A DNA stretch of 64,000 nucleotides from assembly GCA_963556195.1 (NCBI GenBank), contig OY744544.1, positions 49,408,325 to 49,472,324 on the forward strand, in the 5' to 3' direction. Origin of the DNA: Sepiola atlantica. Lineage: Eukaryota > Mollusca > Cephalopoda > Sepiida > Sepiolidae. Position 1 is the first letter of the stretch; every line of letters starts with the position of its first letter. Position numbers and translations under genes: made by a program. Shown here in pieces: positions 21,501 through 33,124 of this stretch. Below the pieces are notes generated by a model, which was not told where the DNA came from, ran no database searches, and saw only the letters and a program-made list of their open reading frames with translations.

Positions 21501-24172
21501 GAAAAGTGCTCAATATCCTGGATAGAGCTACTGTAGTGATAGGTTTGGAAAATATTTTAACGCCATCTTCGTTACCCTTTGGACTATTTTGCAGATAAAA
21601 AGGAGGGAGGATACCTAAGTAATTTCATTAGTGCTTAGGAGGCCTCTTTGATCTTCAAAGTACTCGGCGTTGTCCGAGAGAAAAGTGCTCAATATCCTAG
21701 ATAGAGCTATTGTAGTGATAGATTTGGAAAATATTTTAACGCCATCTTCGTTACCCTTTGGACTATTTTGCAGATAAAAAAGAGGGACGATACCTAAGTA
21801 ATTTCAGTAGTGCTCAGGAGGCCTCCTTGATTTTCAAAGTACTCGGCGTTGTCCGGGAGAAAAGTGCTCAATATCCTAGATAGAGCTACTGTAGTGATAG
21901 GTTTGGAAAATATTTTAACGCCATCTTCGATCCCCTTTAGACTATTTTGCAGATGAAAAAGAGGGAGGATACCTAAGTAATTTCAGTAGTGCTCAGGAGG
22001 CCTCCTTGATTTTCAAAGTACTCGGCGTTGTCCGGGAGAAAAGTGCTCAATATCCTAGATAGAGCTACTGTAGTGATAGGTTTGGAAAATATTTTAACGC
22101 CATCTTCGATCCCTTTTAGACTATTTTGCAGATGAAAAGGAGGGAGGATACCTAAGTAATTTACGTAGTGCTCAGGAGGCCTCCTTGATTTTCAAAGTAT
22201 TCGGCGTTGTCCGGGAGAAAAGCGCTCAATATCCTAGATAGAGCTACTGTAGTGATAGGTTTGGAAAATATTTAAACGCCATCTTCGTTCCCCTTTGGAC
22301 TATTTTGCAGATGAAAAGGAGGGAGGATACCTAAGTAATTTCAGTAGTGCTCAGAAGGCCTACTTGATTTTCAAAGTACTCGGCGTTGTCCGGGAGACAA
22401 GCGCTCAATATCCTAGATAGAGCTACTGTAGTGATAGGTTTGGAAAATATTTTAACGCCATCTTCGTTACCCTTTGGACTATTTTGCAGATAAAAAGGAG
22501 GGAGGATACCTAAGTAATTTCATTAGTGCTTAGGAGGCCTCTTTGATCTTCAAAGTACTCGGCGTTGTCCGAGAGAAAAGTGCTCAATATCCTAGATAGA
22601 GCTACTGTAGTGATAGGTTTGGAAAATATTTTAACGCCATCTTCGTTACCCTTTGAACTATGTTGCAGATAAAAAGGAGGGACGATACCGAAGTAATTTC
22701 AGTAGTGTTCAGGAGGCCTCCTTGATTTTCAAAGTACTCGGCGTTGTCCGGGAGAAAAGTGCTCAATATCTTAGATAGAGCTACTGTAGTGATAGGTTTG
22801 GAAAATATTTTAACGCCATCTTCGTTACCCTTTAGACTATTTTGCAGATAAAAAAGAGGGAGGATACCTAAGTAATTTCAGTAGTGCTCAGAAGGCCTAC
22901 TTGATTTTCAAAGTACTCGGCGTTGTCCGGGAGAAAAGTGCTCAATATCCTAGATAGAGCTACTGTAGTGATAGGTTTGGAAAATATTTTAACGCCATCT
23001 TCGTTACCCTTTGGACTATTTTGCAGATAAAAAGGAGGGAGGATACCTAAGTAATTTCATTAGTGCTTAGGAGGCCTCTTTGATCTTCAAAGTACTCGGC
23101 GTTGTCCGAGAGAAAAGTGCTCAATATCCTAGATACAGCTACTGTAGTGATAGGTTTGGAAAATATTTTAACGCCATCTTCGTTACCCTTTGGACTATTT
23201 TGCAGATAAAAAGGAGGGACGATACCTAAGTAATTTCAGTAATGCTCAGGAGGCCTCCTTGATTTTCAAAGTACTCGGCGTTGTCCGGGAGAAAAGTGCT
23301 CAATATCCTAGATAGAGCTACTGTAGTGATAGGTTTGGAAAATATTTTAACGCCATCTTCGATCCCCTTTAGACTATTTTGCAGATAAAAAAGAGGGAGG
23401 ATACCTAAGTAATTTCAGTAGTGCTCAGGAGGCCTCCTTGATTTTCAAAGTACTCGGCGTTGTCCGGGAGAAAAGTGCTCAATATCCTAGATAGAGCTAC
23501 TGTAGTGATAGGTTTGGAAAATATTTTAACGCCATCTTAGATCCCTTTTAGACTATTTTGCAGATGAAAAGGAGGGAGGATACCTAAGTAATTTCAGTAG
23601 TGCCCAGAAGGCCTACTTGATTTTCTAAAGTACTCGGCGTTGTCCGGGAGAAAAGTGCTCAATATCCTAGATAGAGCTACTGTAGTGATAGGTTTGGAAA
23701 ATATTTTAACGCCATCTTCGTTACCCTTTGGACTATTTTGCAGATAAAAAGGAGGGAGGATACATAAGTAATTTCATTAGTGCTCAGGGGGCCTCCTTGA
23801 TTTTCAAAGTACTCGGCGTTGTCCGGGAGAAAAGTGCTCAATATCCTAGATAGAGCTACTGTAGTGATAGGTTTGGAAAATATTTTAACGCCATCTTCGT
23901 TACCCTTTGAACTATTTTGCAGATAAAAAGGAGGGACGATACCTAAGTAATTTCAGTAGTGCTCAGGAGGCCTCCTTGATTTTCAAAGTACTCGGCGTTG
24001 TCCGGGAGAAAAGTGCTCAATATCTTAGATAGAGCTACTGTAGTGATAGGTTTGGAAAATATTTTAACGCCATCTTCGTTACCCTTTGGACTATTTTGCA
24101 GATAAAAAAGAGGTAGGATACCTAAGTAATTTCAGTAGTGCTCAGGAGGACTCCTATTTTTTCACAGTACTC
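18513..24172. repeat. 179-bp satellite array 2 with higher-order repeat
   Basis: About 32 monomers of 179 bp. The variant TTTCATTAGTGCTTAGGAGG recurs at 19475, 19833, 20728, 21623, 22518 and 23055. Steps of 895 bp (5 monomers) and 537 bp (3 monomers) give a 13-monomer block of 2,327 bp at 20728-23054. The array stops inside a monomer (24172) and jumps to the 35-bp repeat. Confidence 0.95.
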
Positions 24173-24345
24173 GGGTCAGCAATAGGTACGTATGTAGCAT
24201 TTACACCATGGCAGCAATGGGTACTTATATAGTATATGCACCGGGGCGGCAATATGTACGTATATAGTCTGCACACCACGGTGGCGATACATACGTATAT
24301 AGTATGAATACCGGAGCGGAGATAAGTACCTATATAGAAAGCGCA
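24173..24345. repeat. 35-bp degenerate tandem repeat, module B
   Basis: Five imperfect ~35-bp units of the type GGCAATAGGTACGTATATAG followed by TATGCACCGGGGC. Only the last unit survives at the equivalent place in modules A and D. A short minus-strand reading frame across it (from 24433) is not judged real. Confidence 0.8.
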
Positions 24346-24634
24346 GATAGAGGTGGTACTTTTTATAGAAATATGTCATACTATTGCCCTGGGCAACGTA
24401 GGAGAAATGGTGGGGAAGAAGCAGCCTTCCCAAAAGGCAAAATTAAAAAGAAGCGGTGAAATGGGGCGACCAGGGAAGAGAAAGGTAGAAAGATAAATAG
24501 ACGGCTATAGAGGAGGGGGGGAATAGAAGTTTGAATATAAAGATGTTACACACGCGATTTCTCCTCAATTTTATGTTTTCATGACCCCGAGCAACGCCGG
24601 GTAGCCCCGCTAGTCTATTATATAAACGTCACCT
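24346..24634. other. Module B left flank
   Basis: Equivalent of 7900-8182. The Helitron-like terminus lies at about 24581-24613. No gene is seen. Confidence 0.7.
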
Positions 24635-24663
24635 GTCTGTATGGATGTATGTATGTATGGATG

Positions 24664-24693
<30 letters not shown>
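24635..24693. repeat. (ATGT)n microsatellite, module B
   Basis: About 13 ATGT units with GGATGT interruptions, at the same relative position as in module A. Confidence 0.96.
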
Positions 24694-24695
<2 letters not shown>

Positions 24696-25117
24696 GCTTC
24701 TCCTCCGAAAGTACCCAACACACGGTCACACGGGTGACATCATTCCGACCGGCCAGCCCAGACGCGTGTAATATCTCGGAACCGGAAAAAAAAAATTGAC
24801 TCTGCCGGGGTCGACTGAGCACTTTATTCCAATGGGGGGTGGCTTTTAACTCCACTTTTCAACGTTATTTATACTAATTTGAGAAGAAAAATAATGCAAA
24901 GTCACGATAAACTAGATATGACGTCAGAGTAAGGGAGTGGCGGGTAGAAATTCACTCACACTACAACCATTTTTTTTCTTTCTTTCTTCTTCCCCTCTCA
25001 CTCCCACACTTTCTTTCTTAATTATTAATAGACGCTAATATTCCTTCCCCCCTCCCTTCCTCACTATGGCCGTTCTGTTATCCTGATATAATACTTCCAG
25101 GCATTACCTCCTCCTTT
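24694..25117. other. Conserved inter-repeat flank, module B
   Basis: Near-identical to 8250-8673, including the A-run, the TTGACTCTGCCGGGGTCGAC segment and the pyrimidine tract. No gene is seen. Confidence 0.7.
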
Positions 25118-25634
25118 CAGGCCAAATAGGGGGGGGGAGGGGGAATGACGGCATTCACCGATGTGAGCGCCACAGGCCAAATCTGGGGAGAGGGAGTGTC
25201 GGCATTCGGCGGTGGGGCGCCTCAGGCCAAATCTGGGGAGGGGGAATGTCGGTATTCGCCGGTATGAGCGCCCCAGGCCAAATTTGGGGAGGGGGAGTGT
25301 CGACATTCGCCGGTGTGAGCGCCTCAGGCCAAATTTGGGGCAGAGGAGAGTATCGGTATTCGCCGGTGGGGCGCCAGGCTAAATCTGGGGAGGGGGAATG
25401 TCGGCATTCGCCGGTATGAGCGCCTCAGGCCAAATCTGGGGAGGGGGAGCGCCTCAGGCCAAATCTGGGGAGGGGGGGGGGGTGTCGGCATTTGCCGGTG
25501 TGAGCGCCTCAGGCCAAATTTGGGGCAGAGGAGAGTATCGGTATTCGCTGGTGGGGCGCCAGGCGAAACTTGAGGATGTGGAGTTCCAGCATTCGCAGGT
25601 GTGAACGCCTCAGGTGAAATTCAGGGGAGGGGGG
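25118..25634. repeat. 50-bp GC-rich minisatellite, module B
   Basis: Same unit as module A but only about 10 copies. It has lost the middle of the array, so the ~180-bp super-period appears about once rather than four times. Confidence 0.92.
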
Positions 25635-25815
25635 GAGTATGAGTAATCGTCGGTGAGATCACGACCTCAGCCTGTACTTTAGGGGAGAAGAAATGCCCAA
25701 AAGGAAAAGGGATTAAAAAAAAAAATGATAATCTGATTTTTGATTCGACAGTGTAAAACCGACACCTACTGGATAGGACTAGATAATACACTTGATCTCA
25801 AGGCAAAAATGCCGA
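25635..25815. other. Spacer with degenerate U2-like head, module B
   Basis: Equivalent of 9725-9902. No gene is seen. Confidence 0.6.
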
Positions 25816-25853
25816 GAACAGATACTACACTTTGATCTTAGCCAAAAGGCCAG
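25816..25853 (-). repeat. 38-bp U2-head duplication, LINE B 3' side
   Basis: Same 38 bases as at 10693-10730. Here the head follows the spacer directly. The two complete U2-headed units present in module A are absent, which fits deletion by recombination between identical heads. Confidence 0.8.
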
Positions 25854-26608
25854 TTTATTTAGGCAGGTGAGTTCCTTCGGACAACCCTCATCTTTATCTA
25901 CAGATGAAGATTTTACAAACCTTGGGAACTCACCAGACCTTAGGCATAGTGCCCGTTATGTAGGGGGAGGGGGGTCGGGGATAAGTGAGACAAGCTGTTC
26001 AATGTTTTTTATTTCACAAAATTTTACAAACAACATAAAAAGAACATTTGCTGACTCTAAACTAGATTCTTGCACCAAAATACCGCATTCACTCTGTGGG
26101 TGGATCCCTACTTAAAATATCCCCAAAAAACATCGATGTAAAAAAGAATTATCGTGGGAGTGGGAAAAAATATTAAAAACACCCAAAAAGAAAGAAAAAT
26201 AAAGAACAAAATAAAATGGTAGAAAAGTTAGTATGGCCCGGCTTCCCCTCATGACTAAGTGTTAGACCGCCCACTGTTTTCCGGCACGAGACCGAAAACA
26301 AGCGGGTCGATCACTAAGTGGGAGTGGGAACTTAAGAGAGGAGTGTTCAAAAAATAAATTCATCGGGAATGGGATCATTGGGTGGATGGCGTCTTCCAAG
26401 ATAGTAATGCCAAGGGTTTCAAAAGACCGGGGACAAAATAAAACAGTGGAAGTGGGAATCTTTGGAAGCTCTCTAGTGCCGGCAAAAATAAAATAGGGAC
26501 AGGATAACTTTCATTCCTACTAGTTTAAGAGGTTACCAGTTTTTTTAAATAAATCAAAAAACTCTACAGGGGTGGGTTCCGTAGAACCCAGTACCGCGTG
26601 TGCCATAA

Positions 26609-29600
26609 CTATGGAGGGAACACGAACTCAAACTTGGCGCCTCGTCGGATGCACAAACTAGTGTCATGCACCCATCTCCTATCGAAATCCATGCGATGTA
26701 ATCGTTTCCAATCGCATCTGATCTTCACTTTAAGTTGGTGTTTAAAGTAAACTACCAGATCCCGATCCGAAACAGATCCAACCCCATGAACCTCATTAAG
26801 ACGTGTAACCCACGTCACTAGTCTTGCTACGGCTAGGATGGCTAGAAACACCATTCGTTTCTCCCCAGACCACGGCGGTGCTGCGTTGTTGATGACAGAT
26901 GCTACATCCAGGACCATCGGCTGCTCGGCGTCGATGCGGGCCGTCACCTCCCTGACGTATCCCCAGAGATGTCGAAGTTTGCTGCAGGTGAAGAAGGCGT
27001 GCTCGGCCGTTTCTTCTTCGTCGTCTTCACAGCGCGGGCATAAGGGGACGTCCCTTAAACCATCTCTGCATAATCTGCCATAGAGGGGCAGTGCGTTCCG
27101 AACCAGTCGCCAGGTCAGAGAATACTCAGAATTGTTGAGATAACTCTGGCCTGGCGCCCAATTCCACTGGGAGCGGGCCTCCTCCCTCGACAATCCAAGC
27201 CGCTCCTCAAGTGGGTCCGAAGCGGTACCCTCCACTAGATCCCGATATAGTCTCTTCCTAGACCGGGCAAGGTTACTGGACCCCGGCAACACTCTAAGCG
27301 CGGCCCGGCATTCGGCGAAGAACAAGGGCTCCCCTCTCGGCCTACGTCGTCCTTCGACCGAGAGGTCGGGTATGAGGTTGGGAAAGGCGCTCCCGACCGC
27401 AGGGACCCACGGAGTGTCTTCCATCAAAGTCCGACTCAGGAAAGCCAGTCTCTCGGCATGTCGATGACTTGCCAAGTCAGGCATCCCCAAGCCTCCCACA
27501 CTCGGAACTTGAGTACAGACCTGTCTGCGGACGTACGCTTTCCGGCCCTTCCAAAGAAGCGAGAAGAGTAAGCGCGTGAAAGCGATAAGGCGGGCCGCAG
27601 GCAGTGGTAGTACAGACAGCCGGTAAAGGATGAGAGGAAAGACGTAAGTGGCGCACGCCTCCGCTCTGCCCTTTAAGGAAAGCTTCCTTCGAATCCAAGC
27701 CCGGACCGACGATTCGACCTTTGTCTGTACTTCCGACCAGTTCTTTTCCAGCTGGAGGCCCGGCCCGAACCACACGCCGAGGATTCGAACCGGGCCATCC
27801 GACCAGCTGAAGTCACCTGGAAGAGCGGTCTCTCCGCTCCAGGCACCCAACCGCAGGCCGTTCGACTTGCTGCGGTTGACTATGGCCCCTGTCACTTCTT
27901 CGTACCGAGCGAGCGCCTTAATCACCGTTCGAATGTCAGTACGGCTCGACACGAAAACGGTGACATCATCGGCAAACGCGGAAACCCTGACTCGCGCTTT
28001 GCGAGGAGGGATAGCGATCCCGCGCAGGACTGGTGTTGTCGCCTCATCCCTTAATTTGCGAAGGAAGGGTTCCAACGCCAGGATGTAGAGCAGGGGCGAC
28101 AGCGGACAACCCTGACGTACCGACCGAGAAACAACGAACGATTCCGACCTCTTTCCATTGACTTGCACCACTGCCGTCGGCGAGTCATACAGAATAGAGA
28201 TCCACCTGCGGAAGTCCGGACCAAAACCGGCAGCCGCTAAAACAGCTTTCAGGAAACCATGGTCGACCCTATCGAAAGCCTTGGACTGATCTAAATTGAT
28301 CAGCGCGGCTTCAGCGTCGTCTTCTGTCCCCTCTATGATCATGCGAATCAAATGCAAGTTGTTCTGAATCGACCTCCCCTTCACAGCAAAGTTCTGCTCC
28401 GGCTTGATCAAATCACCGATAACAACCTGCAGGCGGTTCGCAAGAACGCGGGCCAAAATCTTTAACTCTGTGTTTAGCAGAGTTATGGGCCTGTAGTCGT
28501 CTAAATTTCCCCCACCAGGTTGGTCCCTCTTCTTCAGTAATGTGACCACTCCTTTGGTTACCTGTCCAGGGATTGACTCCTGAACAAACCAGTGGTTAAA
28601 CACATCCTTCAGAATTGGGACAAACATGGGCGACAGCCTCAAATACATTTCGTACGGCAGACCATCGAGTCCCGGAGATTTGTTCAAGCCGACCTGCTTC
28701 AACGCAGTAACGATCTCGCCCTCCGTAATCCTGCCATCACAGCCAGCTGCTCGAGCCGCCTCGAGGCGGGGCGAGTCAGCCAAATAGCTGTCAAACTCCT
28801 GGCCGCGGAGTCTGGGCAGTTGGGTGAAGCGTTCCTCCAAATGCTCACGGAACCCCTCACAGATCTCACGAGACGATACGAGGGTATGTCCTTCCAGGTT
28901 TTTCACCTTCTGAATGTACCCATCCGAACCACGACGTAAAGCAGCCTTACGCTCAACAGCGTCAACGTTCACGGCTTCGTTAGAGACTTTCTTTAATCTA
29001 GCTCTAACTACTTGACCTTCATATCGCTCGCTAGCCAAGCGATTGAGGTCCCCCGTAATTAATGCTATCTCTAGGGGATCCCCCCCAGCCACCGCCCGGG
29101 TCATCTTATCCTCTACTTGCTTTTGCGTCCTAGCCCTATCTTGAGCGAGGCGCTGGCTGTAGCGGACACAAAAGTTCCTAACCTGAGCCTTAGTTTTAAC
29201 CCAGTACCTACTCCCGATAACCACCCCCACTAATCCCCGCTGGAGTAGTAACGTTAGCTGTTCCCGGAAGTCTCGTATCTCCAGTAAGGAGGTATTAAAC
29301 TTCCAGTACCCAGCCAACCTAGGCCTATCACTTAAGTTCAACCGGGCCGTAACCAATTTATGGTCCGAATGTCCTAACCAAGTGAACGTGGGACAAGATA
29401 TGAAATCTACGTCGCCTCTTCTAACTAACATTCTGTCCAAGTAAGTACTCGGACAGAAGGCCGCGCTAGTATGCCACGTCCACATCTCCCGCCCTGGGTG
29501 ATCAACGCGAAATCTGTCGACAAGATCGCATGAGGCCATCAGGTCAGACAGACTGCTTTCCCACCTCGCCGACCCTCTATTCCCACCGACCTTATCTATC

Positions 29601-30049
29601 TTGGGGTCTAGGATGGCATTCCAGTCCCCCATTAAAACTACTCGCTCCGGACCCTTGAGGAACGCCTCCAACCGTCGAAAAAAGGAAACCCTCTCGCCAG
29701 CAATGTTGGGCGCATAAACCGCAACGATCCGAAACTTGCTGTTTTCAACGGCAACATCGACCACGACCAGTCGTCCCACCGCATCCGCATGAACAACGCT
29801 CACCACCGCAGGCAGGGTGCGTCTCACTAACAAAGAGATGCCACAACTATGAGCATCGCCATATGCTGAGTAGACGTCATAGTCGTCAGTCAGCACATCA
29901 CAATCCCCATACGAATCGAAGTGGGTCTCTTCAATCGCAGCTACATCTACCTCACGGGCCACGAGATCCCTCAGCACGCGAGCAGCCCTGCTTCGGGATC
30001 TCATGCCCCTCACATTCCAACAAGCCAAGTTTAAATTTGTGGTCCCCAT
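26609..30049 (-). CDS. LINE ORF2: endonuclease and reverse transcriptase, copy B
   Basis: An intact frame of 1,146 residues from ATG, with all endonuclease motifs (EETH, GDWNAILDP, SDHKLV), RT motifs (FADD) and the C-terminal CCHC finger present. It differs from copy A at four residues: two Ala-to-Val changes in the endonuclease region, Arg-to-Gln in YIRKVKN, and Ala-to-Val in CRAALRALPG. None touches a catalytic motif. The start shares one base with the ORF1 stop (TGATG), as in copy A. Confidence 0.95.
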   Translation of the reverse strand: MGTTNLNLACWNVRGMRSRSRAARVLRDLVAREVDVAAIEETHFDSYGDCDVLTDDYDVYSAYGDAHSCGISLLVRRTLPAVVSVVHADAVGRLVVVDVAVENSKFRIVAVYAPNIAGERVSFFRRLEAFLKGPERVVLMGDWNAILDPKIDKVGGNRGSARWESSLSDLMASCDLVDRFRVDHPGREMWTWHTSAAFCPSTYLDRMLVRRGDVDFISCPTFTWLGHSDHKLVTARLNLSDRPRLAGYWKFNTSLLEIRDFREQLTLLLQRGLVGVVIGSRYWVKTKAQVRNFCVRYSQRLAQDRARTQKQVEDKMTRAVAGGDPLEIALITGDLNRLASERYEGQVVRARLKKVSNEAVNVDAVERKAALRRGSDGYIQKVKNLEGHTLVSSREICEGFREHLEERFTQLPRLRGQEFDSYLADSPRLEAARAAGCDGRITEGEIVTALKQVGLNKSPGLDGLPYEMYLRLSPMFVPILKDVFNHWFVQESIPGQVTKGVVTLLKKRDQPGGGNLDDYRPITLLNTELKILARVLANRLQVVIGDLIKPEQNFAVKGRSIQNNLHLIRMIIEGTEDDAEAALINLDQSKAFDRVDHGFLKAVLAAAGFGPDFRRWISILYDSPTAVVQVNGKRSESFVVSRSVRQGCPLSPLLYILALEPFLRKLRDEATTPVLRGIAIPPRKARVRVSAFADDVTVFVSSRTDIRTVIKALARYEEVTGAIVNRSKSNGLRLGAWSGETALPGDFSWSDGPVRILGVWFGPGLQLEKNWSEVQTKVESSVRAWIRRKLSLKGRAEACATYVFPLILYRLSVLPLPAARLIAFTRLLFSLLWKGRKAYVRRQVCTQVPSVGGLGMPDLASHRHAERLAFLSRTLMEDTPWVPAVGSAFPNLIPDLSVEGRRRPRGEPLFFAECRAALRVLPGSSNLARSRKRLYRDLVEGTASDPLEERLGLSREEARSQWNWAPGQSYLNNSEYSLTWRLVRNALPLYGRLCRDGLRDVPLCPRCEDDEEETAEHAFFTCSKLRHLWGYVREVTARIDAEQPMVLDVASVINNAAPPWSGEKRMVFLAILAVARLVTWVTRLNEVHGVGSVSDRDLVVYFKHQLKVKIRCDWKRLHRMDFDRRWVHDTSLCIRRGAKFEFVFPP

Positions 30050-32628
30050 CAATTAGTGTCACACACGGGGCTAAAGTCCTCGGGAGTGAGGACGCCGAAG
30101 GTCTGACTGAGACTGCCGGTCAGCAGTTCGGACGAAATCCGTCCGTCTCGTGCCAAACCTCCCACGTCCACGGGGAAAGTTAATTTTAAAGCCCGAAAAA
30201 ATGAGGGGTGAACATAAATGGGGACCCTCCCACTACATTTGGACTTAATTTCCTTAAATGAAGGGTGCTCCTCTTCTATAAGGGGTTGCTCCGGGATTGC
30301 GTCCTTGGCCGCCCTAAGCATTCTCCATAATGCTTTCTCCCTCCCGTTCCCGGTTTCCTGCCTCACAAACGTTATAATTTTGGGTGCATTTTTAAAATTT
30401 CGGGGGTCTTGCACCTGTTTTCCTCCTACGTGGGTGAAGCTCTCCAGCTGCTTAATGTATCGCCTCTGCCTTCCATTGAGGTCTGATTGGACCTGTAATG
30501 AATCCGCCTCACAGATCCTTACCCCCGGCAGAAAGGGGAACCTCCTAGTCTTCTCCCGTCTCACTGGCGTAGGAGGAGGTGGTACCGGGACGACTTCTGG
30601 AATGACCTCTTGCTTTCTTCCTGGAACGACTTCTGGCATGACTCCCTCAGCAGCTCCTTCTGGTTCAGAGGCCGGCGGCGCTACTGGGATGGGAGCCTCC
30701 TCTTCCCTCTGTCTCGCCGACACTGGGGACCTATCCCGAGGGCTGTTTAAGGGAGTGTAAAACTTGAGAGGAACATTTTCCTGTTCCATTGACTCGGAGG
30801 GGGCTAAAGATTTAATGTTTTCCTCCTCTCTTGCTGACTCCCGGACTTTTTTAGCTTTTGGGTCCTTTCTTTTGGGAGGCTCCATTGCTGCTTCCACCTC
30901 CTTTCCCTCTTCCTCCGATTCTGATGAGAGGGCTGTCAGCTTCCTCTTCAAAGCTGCAGGCATCGGTCTCTCCTTGGTTGGTATAGGGGTCGGGGTGGGC
31001 TTCCTCCCCTTCTCTGTGGACTCCTTGTCTACTGCTGCTGACGATGATGCCGACACGGCTGGCGCTTTTTGGGGAACAGCCGCCGGGGGCTTTGCTGTTA
31101 TTCTTTGGGGGCAGTCCTTTGCCACATGCCCTGGCGTCTGACAGCGCCAGCAATGTGGCCTTCTTCCCTCCACGATGATCGACATAGACCAGGATTCGCA
31201 TTTTAACTGCGCTGGAATCGCCTGAAACCCCTGCCGGTTGACCCTCATCTTCAGCCTGTATTCTCCTGTCAGAATACCATGCATTCCGCGATTCGGCACC
31301 ACCTCCTCGACGTCGCCATACTGCGACATTATCGCTCCCAGATGGTCGGAGTCGATGCAGCATGGGACGCCGAGAACCGAAACTGACGCGCTTCTCCTTT
31401 CCATATATTCGGGTCTTAATTTCATGCCCTTCCAGACTACGTCTCCGCCCATTGCTAGCTTTTCTGCTACCTCCTGGGTTGGGAGCAGCACATCCCACAT
31501 TGCAAAGCTTTTCCTGAGGATATAGGAAGCTGGGATCTTCAAGCCCACCAGTGCTTCCATGACTCTCTCCTTCAGGACTCCTACCAACCCATTCGCCTTT
31601 GCGTCCAAAGTTACGAAGGAGATGATCCTCTTCCTCAATTTTTCCAGCGTTCCCGGAGGCAGCTTCACTGTGTTTCCTTCAGTGAACTCCTTGTATTTTT
31701 CCTCGAACACTCTCCTATAATGTTCAGGAGTCTTCTGCTGTTTGGGCCCCCACACTGAACTAGTGGGTTTAGCGGAAGCCGTTACCTCGATCTTCTTTTT
31801 ATTGGGGATCCGCGAACCAGAGTTGGACGGCCTTGGCCATGGTTCATTAGCCGCGATCCCCTTCCTCCTTTCCGGTCTGTGAGCTGGTTTACTTGGGCCC
31901 TCTCCCCCTGATAGACTTTCATCCCCTGAGGAGCACCCTACAAATAAACCTGGGCGGTAGTTTTGTTCCGCCACCTTTAAGTCCCACGACTGGCTTTTCG
32001 TTAGTTTACTTTTATGAAAAGGGGTATCATCATACCCTTGGAAGAAAACTTCCGGAGACACCAATACTCTTGGAACCGCTGGCGTCTCCATTTCCAAAAG
32101 GAAATCCGACAACGCTGGATTGTCGCTCGACGCGACACTCCCTCGTCGCGATGAAGAGGTGCCCTGCGTGGCAACACCTCCTGGGGAGCACTCGAGCGTG
32201 TCTCCCCCCGACCGAACTGGAGTATCGCACGGCACGACACTCCCCAACAAAGCTCCAGAGGTGCCCTGCGAGGCAACACCTCCTGGGGAGCACTCGAGCG
32301 TGTCTCCCCCCGACCGAACTGGAGTATCGCACGGCACGACACTCCCCAACAAAGCTCCAGAGGTGCCCTGCGAGGCAACACCTCCTGGGGAGCACTCGAG
32401 CGTGTCTCCCCCCGACCGAACTGGAGTATCGCACGGCACGACACTCCCCGTGCCCTGCGGGGCAACACCTCCTGGGGAGCACTCGAGCGTGTCTCCCCCC
32501 GACCGGACTGGAGTGTCGCTCGACGCGGCACTCACCGAACTCGCAACTGGGGCGCCCTTCGCGGCCGCACCCCTCTCGCTGTCTTTAGCCAAGACAGCTC
32601 TGGCTTTTGAGACCCAGGTGGCCTCCAT
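30049..32628 (-). CDS. LINE ORF1: gag-like protein with CCHC knuckle, copy B
   Basis: An intact frame of 859 residues from the first ATG (32628), open upstream to a TTG at 32691. The translation is identical to copy A, including the four ~34-residue N-terminal repeats and the knuckle CWRCQTPGHVAKDC. Identity over more than 2.5 kb supports very recent block duplication or gene conversion. Confidence 0.88.
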   Translation of the reverse strand: MEATWVSKARAVLAKDSERGAAAKGAPVASSVSAASSDTPVRSGGDTLECSPGGVAPQGTGSVVPCDTPVRSGGDTLECSPGGVASQGTSGALLGSVVPCDTPVRSGGDTLECSPGGVASQGTSGALLGSVVPCDTPVRSGGDTLECSPGGVATQGTSSSRRGSVASSDNPALSDFLLEMETPAVPRVLVSPEVFFQGYDDTPFHKSKLTKSQSWDLKVAEQNYRPGLFVGCSSGDESLSGGEGPSKPAHRPERRKGIAANEPWPRPSNSGSRIPNKKKIEVTASAKPTSSVWGPKQQKTPEHYRRVFEEKYKEFTEGNTVKLPPGTLEKLRKRIISFVTLDAKANGLVGVLKERVMEALVGLKIPASYILRKSFAMWDVLLPTQEVAEKLAMGGDVVWKGMKLRPEYMERRSASVSVLGVPCCIDSDHLGAIMSQYGDVEEVVPNRGMHGILTGEYRLKMRVNRQGFQAIPAQLKCESWSMSIIVEGRRPHCWRCQTPGHVAKDCPQRITAKPPAAVPQKAPAVSASSSAAVDKESTEKGRKPTPTPIPTKERPMPAALKRKLTALSSESEEEGKEVEAAMEPPKRKDPKAKKVRESAREEENIKSLAPSESMEQENVPLKFYTPLNSPRDRSPVSARQREEEAPIPVAPPASEPEGAAEGVMPEVVPGRKQEVIPEVVPVPPPPTPVRREKTRRFPFLPGVRICEADSLQVQSDLNGRQRRYIKQLESFTHVGGKQVQDPRNFKNAPKIITFVRQETGNGREKALWRMLRAAKDAIPEQPLIEEEHPSFKEIKSKCSGRVPIYVHPSFFRALKLTFPVDVGGLARDGRISSELLTGSLSQTFGVLTPEDFSPVCDTN

Positions 32629-33086
32629 CTCAATCTGTGTCTGTCTGCCGACCACAACCCGCCGATTCGGAATCAGGGAGACCGTCGCCAAAAGGCACGT
32701 GAGTCTTCCCCGAACCTGCCGGCTGCTTAAGTTGGGACAAGCAGTCAGACTCTGAAAAAAAGAATTAATTAATATTAATTGCCAAAAAAGTGGCTACAAG
32801 AAAGAAAAAAGTAAGAAACTTAGCTCTAAAACCAAGTGGGAGCTGGAACTAGATAGAGGAAAGTGAGAAATTAGCTCTAAAACCAAGTGGGAGCTGCCTC
32901 CCCAACGGGGGAGGAACTAGAAAGATCATATAAAAAAAAAAAAAAAAAAAAGAGAAAAAATCCCCAAAAGGGGGAGGAAAAAAGTAACAAAAGCCCCAAA
33001 AGGGGGCAAGAAAACGCTTTAAACCTAGCCAACGGGCCCGGTAGCGGGATGCTTGGTCTTTGGGAAGACGAAAATGTCGTAACTGA

Positions 33087-33124
33087 GAACAGATACTACA
33101 CTTTGATCTTAGCCAAAAGGCCAG
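33087..33124 (-). repeat. 38-bp U2-head duplication, LINE B 5' side
   Basis: Exact copy of 25816-25853, continuing into GAAAGCATACGAAATTAAAA as in module A. Confidence 0.8.

Larger units (their letters stand above)
25854..33086 (-). mobile_element. Full-length Tx1/L1-group LINE, copy B (U2-inserted)
   Basis: Exactly 15,123 bp to the right of copy A, with the same length and ends. By eye only about six base differences separate the copies. Because flanking spacer, inverted unit and satellite start also match, B and A derive from duplication of a block already containing the LINE, not from two insertions. Both ORFs are intact. Confidence 0.9.
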
